A stretch of 5,773 bases of DNA from Anaerolineae bacterium (GCA_025062175.1 JANXAX010000175.1:1-5773), one strand, 5' to 3'; shown: positions 1 to 5,773, counted from the stretch's first letter. Notes: generated by a model not told the origin, from the letters alone. Translations and numbers: made by a program.

Positions 1-1875
1 GAGGACTTTCGGGTCTGCACCCTGCAGCTGGACGAAGCGCCACCAGCAGAGCTGCTGGAACGCATCATCACTATGGTCGGGGAACAGGCCAAACAGACCA
101 GCAAAGTCGAAGTGCCATTTGAGCGCATTATCCCGCCGCGGGAGGCATGGTGGCAGGAGCGCAGTTTGCAGGGGTTGAGTGTGCCGCTGGGCCCCGCCGG
201 GGCGCGCAAAGTGCAACATTTGGAGCTCGGTTCCGGCACCTCGCAACATGTCCTGGTGGCCGGCAAGACCGGTTCCGGCAAGTCCACGCTGTTGCACGTC
301 CTCATCACCAACCTGGCGCTGCGCTACAGCCCCGACGAGGTGCAGGTGTACTTGGTAGATTTCAAGAAGGGAGTGGAGTTCAAGCTTTATGCCAGCTACG
401 CCCTGCCGCACGCGCGCGTGGTTGCGATCGAGAGCGAACGCGAGTTCGGGTTGAGCGTGCTGCAGGGATTGGATGCCGAGCTCAAGCGCCGCGGCGAGAC
501 GTTCCGCGCGGCAGGGGTGGACCACATCGCCGACTATCGGACGCGCACTGGGCAGGTGATGCCGCGCATTCTGCTGATCGTGGACGAGTTTCAGGAGTTC
601 TTTGCCGAGGATGACCCGATCGCCTCCCAGGCGGCGCAGATTTTGGACCGGCTGGTACGGCAGGGGCGAGCGTTTGGGATGCACGTGTTACTGGGCTCGC
701 AGACACTGGCGGGCAGTTACAGCCTGGCGCGCAGCACGGTGGATCAGATGGCAGTGCGCATTGCGCTACAGTGTTCTGAGGCCGACTCGCGGCTGATCCT
801 GGCGGACGACAACCCGGCGGCGCGGCGGCTGTCGCGCCCGGGCGAGGCGATCTATAACGATGCCAACGGATTGGTGGAGGGCAATCATCCTTTCCAGGTG
901 GTGTGGCTTTCAGACGAAAGGCGGGAGCGGTATCTCCAAGAGATCGCCGATCTGGCCCTGGAGCGGCACTACCGTCCACCGCAGCCGCAGATTGTCTTCG
1001 AAGGGAATGCCCCGGCGGAGGTGGAGAAGAACCGACTGCTGGAGGAGTTGTTGGTGGCACCCACCTGGCCGTCGCATCGACGCCACAGCGTTGCTTGGCT
1101 GGGCGAGCCAATTGCGATTGCCGACCCTACAGCGGCATATTTGCGGCGACAGAGCGGCAGCAATCTGCTTATCGTCGGGCAGAACGACGAGGCGGCGCTG
1201 GGGATGATGGCGGTGGCGTTGCTCGGCTTGGCCGCTCAGCATGCGCCCCAGGATGCCGCGTTCTATGTGTTGGACTTCGGCGCCGTGGATGCGCCGTATG
1301 CCGGGCTGTGGGAGCAGTTGGCCGCGATTTTGCCGCACAAGGTGAAGGTGGGACGGCGGCGGCAGTTGGCTGAGTGGATCGGGGAATTACACGCCGAGGT
1401 GCAGCAGCGGTTGGAGGACGAGCAGCCGAAGGTGGTGTCGCATTTCCTCTTCTTCTACGGTTTGCAGCGGGCGCGTGACCTGCGCCAGGAAGAACTGGGC
1501 TTTGGAGGTTTCAGCAGTTTTGGCGAGGAACCGACTGCCCCCAGTCTGGCACAACAGTTTGCCACGATCGTGCGCGAAGGGCCGGACGTGGGCGTTCACA
1601 CATTGGCCTGGTGTGACACGTTCACCAATCTCACGCGCAGCCTGGAGCGTCGCAGCCTGCGCGAGTTTGCTATGCGGGTGGTCTTCCAGATGAGCGCCGA
1701 GGATTCGACCAACTTGATCGACGCGCCGCTGGCGAGCAAGTTGGGGCTCTATCGGGCACTGTTCTATGATGAAGAAGCGGGTCGACTGGAGAAGTTCCGG
1801 CCATATGGCTTGCCGTCAGCGCACTGGCTAGACCAAGTGAAAGGCTGGCTGGCAGGCAAGGCGCTGCCGGCATGA
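1..1875 (+). CDS. FtsK/SpoIIIE-type P-loop ATPase, C-terminal part (5' end outside window)
   Basis: The reading frame is open from base 1 and stops with TGA at 1873-1875, leaving 624 visible residues. The first ATG is at 73, but the coding frame runs on upstream of it, so the true start is probably outside the window. Numbering from that ATG, domain 1 (about 15-300) carries a Walker A motif GKTGSGKS (64-71), the strand VYLVDFKKGVEF (92-103), a Walker B ILLIVDE (166-172), and RQGRAFGMHVLLGSQT (196-211), which matches the FtsK-family segment after Walker B. Domain 2 (about 335-600) has the same layout, but its P-loop position reads VGQNDEAA (368-375) and its Walker B position reads HFLFFYGLQ (457-465), so it probably does not hydrolyse ATP. 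Such proteins are usually annotated as FtsK-like or DNA segregation ATPases. No FtsK gamma DNA-reading domain is visible at the C-terminus, so a role as the divisome DNA translocase is unlikely. Substrate and partners are unknown. EccC-like secretion ATPases also have serial, partly degenerate domains, but nothing else here indicates type VII secretion. Confidence 0.9.
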   Translation, partial: EDFRVCTLQLDEAPPAELLERIITMVGEQAKQTSKVEVPFERIIPPREAWWQERSLQGLSVPLGPAGARKVQHLELGSGTSQHVLVAGKTGSGKSTLLHVLITNLALRYSPDEVQVYLVDFKKGVEFKLYASYALPHARVVAIESEREFGLSVLQGLDAELKRRGETFRAAGVDHIADYRTRTGQVMPRILLIVDEFQEFFAEDDPIASQAAQILDRLVRQGRAFGMHVLLGSQTLAGSYSLARSTVDQMAVRIALQCSEADSRLILADDNPAARRLSRPGEAIYNDANGLVEGNHPFQVVWLSDERRERYLQEIADLALERHYRPPQPQIVFEGNAPAEVEKNRLLEELLVAPTWPSHRRHSVAWLGEPIAIADPTAAYLRRQSGSNLLIVGQNDEAALGMMAVALLGLAAQHAPQDAAFYVLDFGAVDAPYAGLWEQLAAILPHKVKVGRRRQLAEWIGELHAEVQQRLEDEQPKVVSHFLFFYGLQRARDLRQEELGFGGFSSFGEEPTAPSLAQQFATIVREGPDVGVHTLAWCDTFTNLTRSLERRSLREFAMRVVFQMSAEDSTNLIDAPLASKLGLYRALFYDEEAGRLEKFRPYGLPSAHWLDQVKGWLAGKALPA

Positions 1876-1904
1876 GGAAAGCGGGACACGCCAACAACGC
1901 ATCG

Positions 1905-1923
1905 AAAAAAGTCATCGCTTGAC
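1905..1923 (-). terminator. Weak candidate intrinsic terminator for leftward transcription
   Basis: Read on the minus strand, GTCA (1923-1920) pairs with TGAC (1914-1911) around a five-base loop and is followed directly by six T residues (1910-1905). The stem is only 4 bp, so this is a weak terminator at best. It lies about 280 bases past the stop codon of the minus-strand MFS gene, which makes it a possible but distant end for that transcript. Confidence 0.25.
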
Positions 1924-1926
1924 GCT

Positions 1927-1956
1927 TTCGACCGTCTCCCAGAGGCGCCGGTCGAA
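1927..1956. repeat. Inverted repeat with 8-bp stem downstream of FtsK-like gene
   Basis: TTCGACCG (1927-1934) is perfectly complementary to CGGTCGAA (1949-1956), with a 14-base loop that can form a small inner CTC/GAG hairpin. It begins 51 bases after the stop codon of the FtsK-like gene. No T run follows on either side, so it is not a classical intrinsic terminator. It could still stabilise the 3' end of transcripts or slow polymerase between the converging genes. Confidence 0.45.
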
Positions 1957-2090
1957 GGTGCAAGAGATCACCGGCTCGCCCAGGACGTCCTGCTAGATCG
2001 CAGCGGACGGGTGCACGGCATCATAACCGCGCGAGCTATGCTCCCAGACGGAGGTTCGAACCGCACCGTGTGCGTCCGCAAGCGGCTCCG

Positions 2091-2177
2091 TTCTCCCCTG
2101 ATGGGAGAGGGCCAGGCTGGGAAAATGACCCTGCCCCCTGACGGTCGCGACGCGGATACAGGGCCGCAGCACGGTTG
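2091..2177 (+). repeat. Composite dispersed repeat, copy A
   Basis: The left part is a hairpin, TCTCCC (2092-2097) with GGGAGA (2103-2108), followed by GGGCCAGGCTGGG. The right part is a 32-base core (2134-2165) starting CCCCCTGACGGTCGCGACG and ending ATACAGGGCC, then CGGTTG (2172-2177). A second copy lies at 3768-3866 in the same orientation; the cores align with 28 identities in 32 columns (three mismatches, one gap). From memory, both halves resemble short noncoding repeats common in GC-rich bacterial genomes; this is recollection, not a search result. It sits 26 bases beyond the 3' end of the MFS gene. Confidence 0.65.
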
Positions 2178-2202
2178 ATGGTACTCCGCTGTGGCAGCGC
2201 GC

Positions 2203-3381
2203 TCAGCGGCGTGTGGCAGTCGCTGGGCTTGTCGCACGCCGCGAAGTGTCCAGCCAGGCGGTCAACAGCAGGCTGGGCAGCAAGGTGGCGATGGCGGTCA
2301 CGTACAGCATCGGGCGGATGCCCATCCCCTCGGCGAGCATGCCGCTCACCCACGGACCGGCGAACATACCAATGGAATAAAGCGCCTGGTACAGGCCCAT
2401 CGCTGTGGTGCGTTCATGCTCGGCCACGTAGCGGATGCTCATGCCCATCGTGACCGAGTAGCCGATGCCGAAACCGATGCCCAGCAACGCTTGGGCGAGG
2501 TAGAGCAGGGTCAGCGCAGGGGTGTACGCCGCCAGTGCCGTCCCCATGGCGGCGGCGATGCAGCTGGCGTACACCAATAGCCGGGCGTCTACCCATCGAA
2601 CGAGTGAGCTCACCAAAACGCTGCTGACGATTGTCATCGCCACGTTGAGCGTGACCAGCATGCTCTGTGTCACGTCGCCGGCCCCCATCTCCTTGGCCAG
2701 GATGGGCAGGAAGCCGAAGGTGGTGCCGAAGGCGATGTAATGCACAATGATCGACAGGATAGACGGCAGTAACACATCGCGACGCGTCGCCAGTTTGCCC
2801 AATCCGGCCAGCGAAGGCGGGTGTGGCGGGCGCGCTTCCTCGTACGTCGTCAGCGTCAGCAGCGCGGCCAGCGCGGCGATGCCGGCGGCGAGGTAGAAGG
2901 CCAGAGTATAGCCCCCCAGCTCGTTCAGCCAGCCGTTCAAACCGGTGGCTAACATGCGGCCGGCGAAGGCGACGAAGTTGAGCATGGCGGTGGCGCGCAC
3001 CGAGTCTTCAGGCGGGAAGAAGGCATTGAACAGTACCACCAGAGGCACCCATGTGCCAGCTGCCAGGCCGGTGATGGTGCGCGCGATCAGCAGGCCGCTG
3101 GCGCTCTGGGCGCTGCCCAGCAGGAAAGCCCCCAAAGCCAATAATGCCAGACAGCCGGCGACGAAGGGTTTGCGCCGGCCACGCCAGTCCGCGGCAATGC
3201 CGATGGGCAGCCGGATGATCCCCTGCCACAGCCCGTACATTGATAGGATGGTGCCCACCATAGCAAGGTCGGTCGTCTTGCTCTGCACATAGTTGGGCAA
3301 GGTGGGCACGTAGAGGTAGAGGCCGACCCAGTACAAAAAGCCGACAGCGGCGATCAAGGCGACGTTGAAGCGGCGTGTCAT
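2203..3381 (-). CDS. Major facilitator superfamily transporter
   Basis: This is a complete 392-residue integral membrane protein, a usual length for a 12-helix MFS carrier. The MFS signature motif A appears after helix 2 as GIAADWRGRRK (61-71), with the expected Gly, Asp and Arg/Lys residues. A motif B-like segment LLIARTITGLAAG (97-109) lies in helix 4, with Arg101 as the usual charged residue. Hydrophobic segments fall at about 8-26, 40-60, 72-90, 94-118, 129-150 and 158-177. A polar loop at about 180-200, rich in Pro and basic residues, separates the two halves, and six further hydrophobic segments follow. The ATG at 3381 is supported by GAGGAG seven bases upstream. MFS members of this type use ion gradients to move small molecules, often as drug or metabolite exporters, but the substrate cannot be read from sequence. 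The gene is alone on its strand and is flanked by directly oriented copies of a composite repeat. Confidence 0.93.
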   Translation of the reverse strand: MTRRFNVALIAAVGFLYWVGLYLYVPTLPNYVQSKTTDLAMVGTILSMYGLWQGIIRLPIGIAADWRGRRKPFVAGCLALLALGAFLLGSAQSASGLLIARTITGLAAGTWVPLVVLFNAFFPPEDSVRATAMLNFVAFAGRMLATGLNGWLNELGGYTLAFYLAAGIAALAALLTLTTYEEARPPHPPSLAGLGKLATRRDVLLPSILSIIVHYIAFGTTFGFLPILAKEMGAGDVTQSMLVTLNVAMTIVSSVLVSSLVRWVDARLLVYASCIAAAMGTALAAYTPALTLLYLAQALLGIGFGIGYSVTMGMSIRYVAEHERTTAMGLYQALYSIGMFAGPWVSGMLAEGMGIRPMLYVTAIATLLPSLLLTAWLDTSRRATSPATATRR

Positions 3382-3388
3382 CAGGATG

Positions 3389-3394
3389 CTCCTC
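3389..3394 (-). promoter_or_regulatory. Shine-Dalgarno site of MFS gene
   Basis: The minus strand reads GAGGAG, followed by seven bases and then the ATG at 3381. This is a strong match to the anti-Shine-Dalgarno sequence at ideal spacing, and it fixes the start of the transporter. Confidence 0.8.
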
Positions 3395-3411
3395 GGTGTG
3401 TGATACCGTTC

Positions 3412-3439
3412 ATTTTACTTGCATTGGCTGCGGACACAA
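3412..3439 (-). promoter_or_regulatory. Candidate sigma-70-type promoter for MFS gene
   Basis: On the minus strand a -10-like TAAAAT (3417-3412) matches TATAAT at five of six positions. Sixteen bases upstream is TTGTGT (3439-3434), which matches the -35 consensus at only its first three bases. Transcription would begin near 3405 and give a leader of about 20-25 bases that includes the Shine-Dalgarno site. The geometry is good but the -35 box is weak. Confidence 0.4.
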
Positions 3440-3620
3440 AAGGGGCGAAGATTGTGGTTTGGGTTGGCACATCGCACTGGCTAGGGAGACCAAAGAGTGG
3501 CGCGAGAACCAGACTGCACCGTGCGCGTCAGTCGCGGCACGGATGAGCCGAACCGAGCCACGCGCGCGAGACAGCAGCTCGGGACGCCTGGCGGGCTCAA
3601 GTCCGGGGCTGGTGAGCCAA

Positions 3621-3636
3621 GTCGGCTGAAGCCGAC
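3621..3636. repeat. Short palindrome GTCGGCT-GA-AGCCGAC
   Basis: A perfect 7-bp inverted repeat, GTCGGCT (3621-3627) and AGCCGAC (3630-3636), is separated by two bases. No T run follows, so it is not a terminator. It looks like one unit of a dispersed palindromic (REP-like) family, although only this copy is in the window. A DNA-binding site is an alternative, but it lies about 240 bases from the MFS start and about 330 from the SecD-like start. Confidence 0.5.
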
Positions 3637-3715
3637 ACCATACGGCGGCAGCCGGAAAGCTCATCCGGGTGTGTGCCCCATAGCGTGGAATGTTCCCTCA
3701 CCTCCTGTGTCCCCT

Positions 3716-3743
3716 GTATGGATGAATAATTATTTGCCCCTAC
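3716..3743. repeat. Imperfect 28-base palindrome centred on AATAATTATT
   Basis: The two 14-base arms (3716-3729 and 3730-3743) pair at ten positions by Watson-Crick rules and two by G-T, with two mismatches. The centre AATAATTATT (3725-3734) is exactly self-complementary and stands out in this GC-rich region. From memory it resembles a decayed copy of the widespread GGGCGAATAATTATTCGCCC-type repeats of Cyanobacteria and Chloroflexota. A regulator operator cannot be excluded. Confidence 0.5.
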
Positions 3744-3767
3744 GCGCTGCGAGCGGGGAGAGCAGAT

Positions 3768-3866
3768 TCCCTCCCCCCACTTTTGGGGAGAGCCGAGGTG
3801 AGTGGGATAACACCACCCCCTTACGGTCACGGCGCGATACAGGGCCACGGCGCGGACAGGCGGTTG
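3768..3866 (+). repeat. Composite dispersed repeat, copy B
   Basis: The left part is a hairpin, CTCCCC (3771-3776) with GGGGAG (3785-3790), followed by AGCCGAGGTGAGTGGG. The right part is a 31-base core (3816-3846) starting CCCCCTTACGGTCACGG and ending ATACAGGGCC, with CGGTTG at 3861-3866. It has the same order and orientation as copy A at 2091-2177. It lies about 60-100 bases upstream of the promoter box for the SecD-like gene and so could shape that upstream region, though it is more likely a passive repeat. Confidence 0.65.
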
Positions 3867-3927
3867 CCATCCCAGTGTATTTTTCCATCCCACCCTAAGC
3901 GGGAATGCACCCCTTTCTCCCCCCATG

Positions 3928-3956
3928 TTTCCGTCACCCGCAAGTTGGTGTATAAT
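3928..3956 (+). promoter_or_regulatory. Candidate promoter for SecD-like gene and rseP
   Basis: TATAAT at 3951-3956 is a perfect -10 hexamer. The best -35 at 17-base spacing is TTTCCG (3928-3933), which matches the consensus at three of six bases. Transcription would be expected to start near 3963, almost on top of the GTG at 3965. This would make a leaderless message unless translation begins at the later GTG (4022). Confidence 0.5.
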
Positions 3957-3964
3957 TCCCCTCG

Positions 3965-4780
3965 GTGTGGCAGACAACGGACGGGAAGGGGAGCCAATCA
4001 AAAGCGCTGTCGAGGGCATGGGTGCGCGTCTGGAGCTTGGGCGGATTGTTGGTCGCCGCACTGGCGGTGCTGGTTGCGCTGTGGATTGGCCAGCGCGTCT
4101 CTCCCCCGGTGGGGCGAGACACGAACGTGCTCCTCTTCGAAGCAGATGGAGGCGCCAACTGGCGAGCGCTGCTGCTCAGCGGTGCGGTGTTACAGGCACG
4201 CGCGCAGGTGTGTTACCCGCACACACGCGGCCTGGAAGGTTGGAGTGTGCGCGGTGGACGCTTGGAAGTGCGCATGGCGCCTGGAGTGTCGCCGCGATGG
4301 CTGGTGCGTGAGGCGAGACGATTGGGCATGATTGAATTGGTGGAAGGTGGCACTGAATTTTTGCCCATCGGCCAGCACGTCCGAACTGGCCCTGTCGCCC
4401 AGCCCGACTCGGATGTCTACGAGACGGTCCTGACAGCGCACCATTTTGTCATGGCCGAGGTGGCGTTGCGCGCTGGCAAGCCGGTGATCGCCTTTCGGCT
4501 CACCCCGCAGGGGGATGCACGCCTGGCAGCGCACACCGATATGCACAGTGGTTACTACCTGTGTCTGGTGGTGGATGGCACAGTGGTGAACTGTCCCATC
4601 CTGCGCACGCCCCTGATGGAGCGACACGGTCTGATCGAACTGCGCGGCCAGGTGACCCTGGCACAGGCGCGTACCTGGGCGGCTCTGTTGCGCAGCGGCC
4701 CTCTGCCGGTGACGCTCCGCGCGGTGGCAATGCCTTCCGGAGTTGCGGTGGATGACGATTCGTTGTGTACATTCGAGTGA
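3965..4780 (+). CDS. Membrane-anchored SecD P1-domain-like protein
   Basis: This 271-residue protein (from GTG 3965) has a basic N-terminus, one hydrophobic helix (about 24-42) and an extracytoplasmic domain. Its C-terminal half follows the SecD P1 head and base pattern: VLTAHHFVMAEV (155-166), GKPVIAFRLTPQGDARLAAHT (171-191), YLCLVVDGTVVNCPIL (198-213), then IELRGQVTLAQA (224-235) and LLRSGPLPVTLRAV (241-254). These correspond to the SecD hallmarks of a Thr-containing head, a 'DG.v...P' strand, an 'I.G.ft..eA' helix and the 'L..G.LPv' end. Full SecD continues with five more helices that form a proton-driven channel; here the protein stops at TGA 4778, so it cannot be a complete SecD. It may bind exported proteins at the outer face of the membrane; this is inference. 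The start is uncertain: GTG at 4022 has GAGGG five bases upstream and would begin almost directly at the membrane helix. rseP follows after 16 bases, suggesting an operon. Confidence 0.85.
   Translation: MWQTTDGKGSQSKALSRAWVRVWSLGGLLVAALAVLVALWIGQRVSPPVGRDTNVLLFEADGGANWRALLLSGAVLQARAQVCYPHTRGLEGWSVRGGRLEVRMAPGVSPRWLVREARRLGMIELVEGGTEFLPIGQHVRTGPVAQPDSDVYETVLTAHHFVMAEVALRAGKPVIAFRLTPQGDARLAAHTDMHSGYYLCLVVDGTVVNCPILRTPLMERHGLIELRGQVTLAQARTWAALLRSGPLPVTLRAVAMPSGVAVDDDSLCTFE
4012..4024 (+). promoter_or_regulatory. Alternative ribosome binding site and GTG start of SecD-like gene
   Basis: GAGGG (4012-4016) is followed by five bases and an in-frame GTG (4022-4024). Using it would drop 19 residues but keep the membrane helix, and would give a leader of roughly 60 bases from the TATAAT promoter. 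The upstream GTG at 3965 has no room for a Shine-Dalgarno site if transcription starts near 3963. Confidence 0.4.
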
Positions 4781-4785
4781 GAGGA
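4781..4785 (+). promoter_or_regulatory. Shine-Dalgarno site of rseP
   Basis: GAGGA begins right after the stop codon of the SecD-like gene and lies 11 bases before the ATG at 4797. The spacing is slightly long but workable. It supports a tight operon arrangement and this start codon. Confidence 0.55.
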
Positions 4786-4796
4786 CATAGTCGCGT

Positions 4797-5773
4797 ATGA
4801 TCACATTGCTGGCGTTTGTGCTGGTCTTGGGCATTTTGATTTTCGTGCACGAGCTGGGACATTTCATCCTGGCAAAGCGCTTTGGCATTCAGGTGGACGA
4901 GTTCGCCTTCGGCTATCCTCCCCGGCTGCTCAAGCTGTGGCAGGAGAAGGGCAGAGTCGTGCTAAACGGCAAGACGTTGACCCTGGGACGCCGCACCCGA
5001 GTGCCGCGCCAAGTCGAGGCGGGCAAACGGGTGGTCTATACCAGTCGACAAGAGCCCACCGGTGAGGAAGTGGTCACCCAGCTGGAGGTGGTGCCTGACA
5101 ACATGTCGGATGAGGAGGTGGTCCAGAAATATGGCCGGCCAGCCAGCATGGTGGAGGATATCGAACGCGGCACCGAGTACACCCTCAACCTGATCCCCTT
5201 CGGGGGCTATGTGCGCATGTTGGGCGAGGAAGATCCCAGCGCGCCGCGCAGCTTCGCCAGCAAGAGCAAACGGATACGTCTGGCAGTGTTGATCGCCGGC
5301 GCGGCGATGAACCTCCTGCTGGCGGTCGTGGTCTTCACCGCCACGTTTATGCTGGGGGCGCCCGAGCCGGTGGCGATGGACAATGTGATGGTTCTAGGCG
5401 TCGCCAATGGCTCGCCAGCGCAGCAGGTGGGGCTGCGCGTCGGGGACATTATCAAATCGATCGATGGCATCGTGGTGCGTTCGCCTGAAGAGCTGGTGGC
5501 CTTGACCCAGGAGCGATTGGGCAAGGAGGTGCGGCTGGAGATTCGGCGCGGCGAGGAGACGCTTCGTGTCACGCTGGTGCCGCGTCCCAATCCTCCTCCT
5601 GGTGAGGGGGCAATGGGGGTCAGCATCCAAGCAGCCATTTCGAAGATCGACATCGTCTACTACCCTCCGCTGGAAGCGCTCTGGAAGGGGGTGCAGCAGG
5701 TCTTCAACACCGTGGCGCTGACTATCAGCGTGCCACTTTTGATTATCCGCGGTCTGCTACCTGCCGAAGCGGT
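4797..5773 (+). CDS. rseP: RseP/S2P-family intramembrane zinc metalloprotease (3' end outside window)
   Basis: The frame runs from ATG 4797 to the right edge without a stop, giving 325 complete residues. RseP (site-2 protease) cuts membrane-embedded substrates such as anti-sigma factors and leftover signal peptides. The zinc-binding HELGH (18-22) lies in the first membrane helix (about 3-17 onward), as in the family. NLIPFGGYVRMLGE (131-144) matches the conserved 'P.GGYV' membrane loop. The second helix (about 161-185) contains LIAGAAMNLLLA, where the family usually has AGP..N, so the proline is replaced. A PDZ domain follows (about 195-262), with SPAQQVGLRVGDIIKSIDG (206-224) as its typical core. 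The third-helix LDG motif that completes the active site would lie beyond the edge. An unusual 70-residue, charge-rich stretch (about 52-123) separates HELGH from GTEYTLN, where E. coli RseP has only a short link. The gene is preceded by the SecD-like gene rather than the frequent partner dxr. Confidence 0.95.
   Translation, partial: MITLLAFVLVLGILIFVHELGHFILAKRFGIQVDEFAFGYPPRLLKLWQEKGRVVLNGKTLTLGRRTRVPRQVEAGKRVVYTSRQEPTGEEVVTQLEVVPDNMSDEEVVQKYGRPASMVEDIERGTEYTLNLIPFGGYVRMLGEEDPSAPRSFASKSKRIRLAVLIAGAAMNLLLAVVVFTATFMLGAPEPVAMDNVMVLGVANGSPAQQVGLRVGDIIKSIDGIVVRSPEELVALTQERLGKEVRLEIRRGEETLRVTLVPRPNPPPGEGAMGVSIQAAISKIDIVYYPPLEALWKGVQQVFNTVALTISVPLLIIRGLLPAEA

Larger units (their letters stand above)
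1876..2202. other. Intergenic spacer between convergent genes
   Basis: This 327-base stretch separates the end of the FtsK-like gene from the end of the MFS gene. It holds a 4-bp hairpin next to an A/T run (1905-1923), an 8-bp-stem hairpin (1927-1956), a 10-base palindrome GGTTCGAACC (2053-2062) and a composite repeat (2091-2177). The short open frames crossing it have no convincing ribosome binding site or recognisable protein, so I call it noncoding. Confidence 0.7.
3382..3964. other. Divergent intergenic region rich in short repeats
   Basis: This 583-base spacer lies between the 5' ends of the MFS gene and the SecD-like gene. It contains leftward and rightward promoter candidates, a GTCGGCT/AGCCGAC palindrome, a 28-base AT-centred palindrome, composite repeat copy B, and an 8-base direct repeat CCATCCCA (3867-3874 and 3885-3892). 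I see no tRNA, CRISPR array or convincing gene. Between about 3440 and 3615 I find nothing I can name. Confidence 0.7.

Noticed and set aside
482..1111. Long open frame on the minus strand inside the FtsK-like gene
   Set aside because: It is Pro/Arg/Ser-rich, lacks a recognisable domain, and lies opposite a well-supported ATPase gene; it is a GC-rich antisense shadow.
2053..2062. GGTTCGAACC resembling a tRNA T-loop
   Set aside because: The flanking bases do not form a 5-bp T stem, and no acceptor stem, anticodon arm or D arm can be built around it.
3864..3869. TTGCCA, a good -35 match
   Set aside because: No -10-like sequence lies 15-19 bases downstream; the bases there are GC-rich.
3867..3892. 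Direct repeat CCATCCCA spaced 18 bases apart as a possible operator or CRISPR-like unit
   Set aside because: There are only two 8-base copies, in a C-rich region where such a match can arise by chance; no array follows.
3497..3898. Open frame of 133 codons on the plus strand in the divergent spacer
   Set aside because: It runs through three repeat elements, has no convincing ribosome binding site, and its composition is Pro/Arg/Gly-rich with no domain.
3597..4061. Open frame of 154 codons on the minus strand overlapping the start of the SecD-like gene
   Set aside because: It also translates the repeats and crosses the promoter and start of a better supported gene; there is no recognisable protein family.
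5581..5630. GGTGAGGGGGCAATGGGG inside rseP, resembling the hairpin repeats found between genes
   Set aside because: The encoded PRPNPPPGEGAMGV fits the usual end of an RseP PDZ domain, so the resemblance is explained by coding constraint.

Overview
The window is GC-rich bacterial DNA with four protein genes, two of them cut by the window edges. Gene content and style suggest a Gram-positive-like or monoderm lineage of the Chloroflexota (Anaerolineae/Caldilineae type). The hints are a two-domain FtsK-like ATPase of the 'VDFKKGVEF' kind, a SecD-head-only protein beside an S2P protease, and intergenic DNA full of short dispersed palindromic repeats. This placement is inferred from general resemblance; no rRNA or other phylogenetic marker is present.

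Layout. (1) Bases 1-1875, plus strand: the C-terminal 624 residues of a large FtsK/SpoIIIE-type ATPase, with one intact P-loop domain followed by a second, apparently degenerate one. (2) Bases 1876-2202: a noncoding spacer between converging genes, with a hairpin and the first copy of a composite repeat. (3) Bases 2203-3381, minus strand: a complete 12-helix major facilitator superfamily (MFS) transporter with its own Shine-Dalgarno site and a plausible promoter. (4) Bases 3382-3964: a 583-base divergent spacer holding two unrelated palindromes, the second copy of the composite repeat, and a TATAAT promoter box facing right. (5) Bases 3965-4780, plus strand: a membrane-anchored protein made of a SecD first-periplasmic-domain (P1) fold without the SecD transmembrane channel. 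(6) Bases 4797-5773, plus strand, cut by the right edge: an RseP/S2P-family intramembrane metalloprotease with HExxH and a PDZ domain.

How they fit together. The SecD-like gene and rseP are 16 bases apart on the same strand and probably form one transcript from the TATAAT box at 3951. Both act at the membrane, which suggests envelope protein export or quality control. The MFS gene stands alone on the other strand, with a directly oriented copy of the same composite repeat on each side. The FtsK-like gene belongs to whatever lies to the left; its operon partners are out of view.

Nothing here is clearly a new defence or mobile system. The points most worth following are the SecD-head/RseP pairing, a roughly 70-residue insert in RseP before its conserved GGYV motif, the composite repeats around the transporter, and the dead-looking second ATPase domain of the FtsK-like protein.
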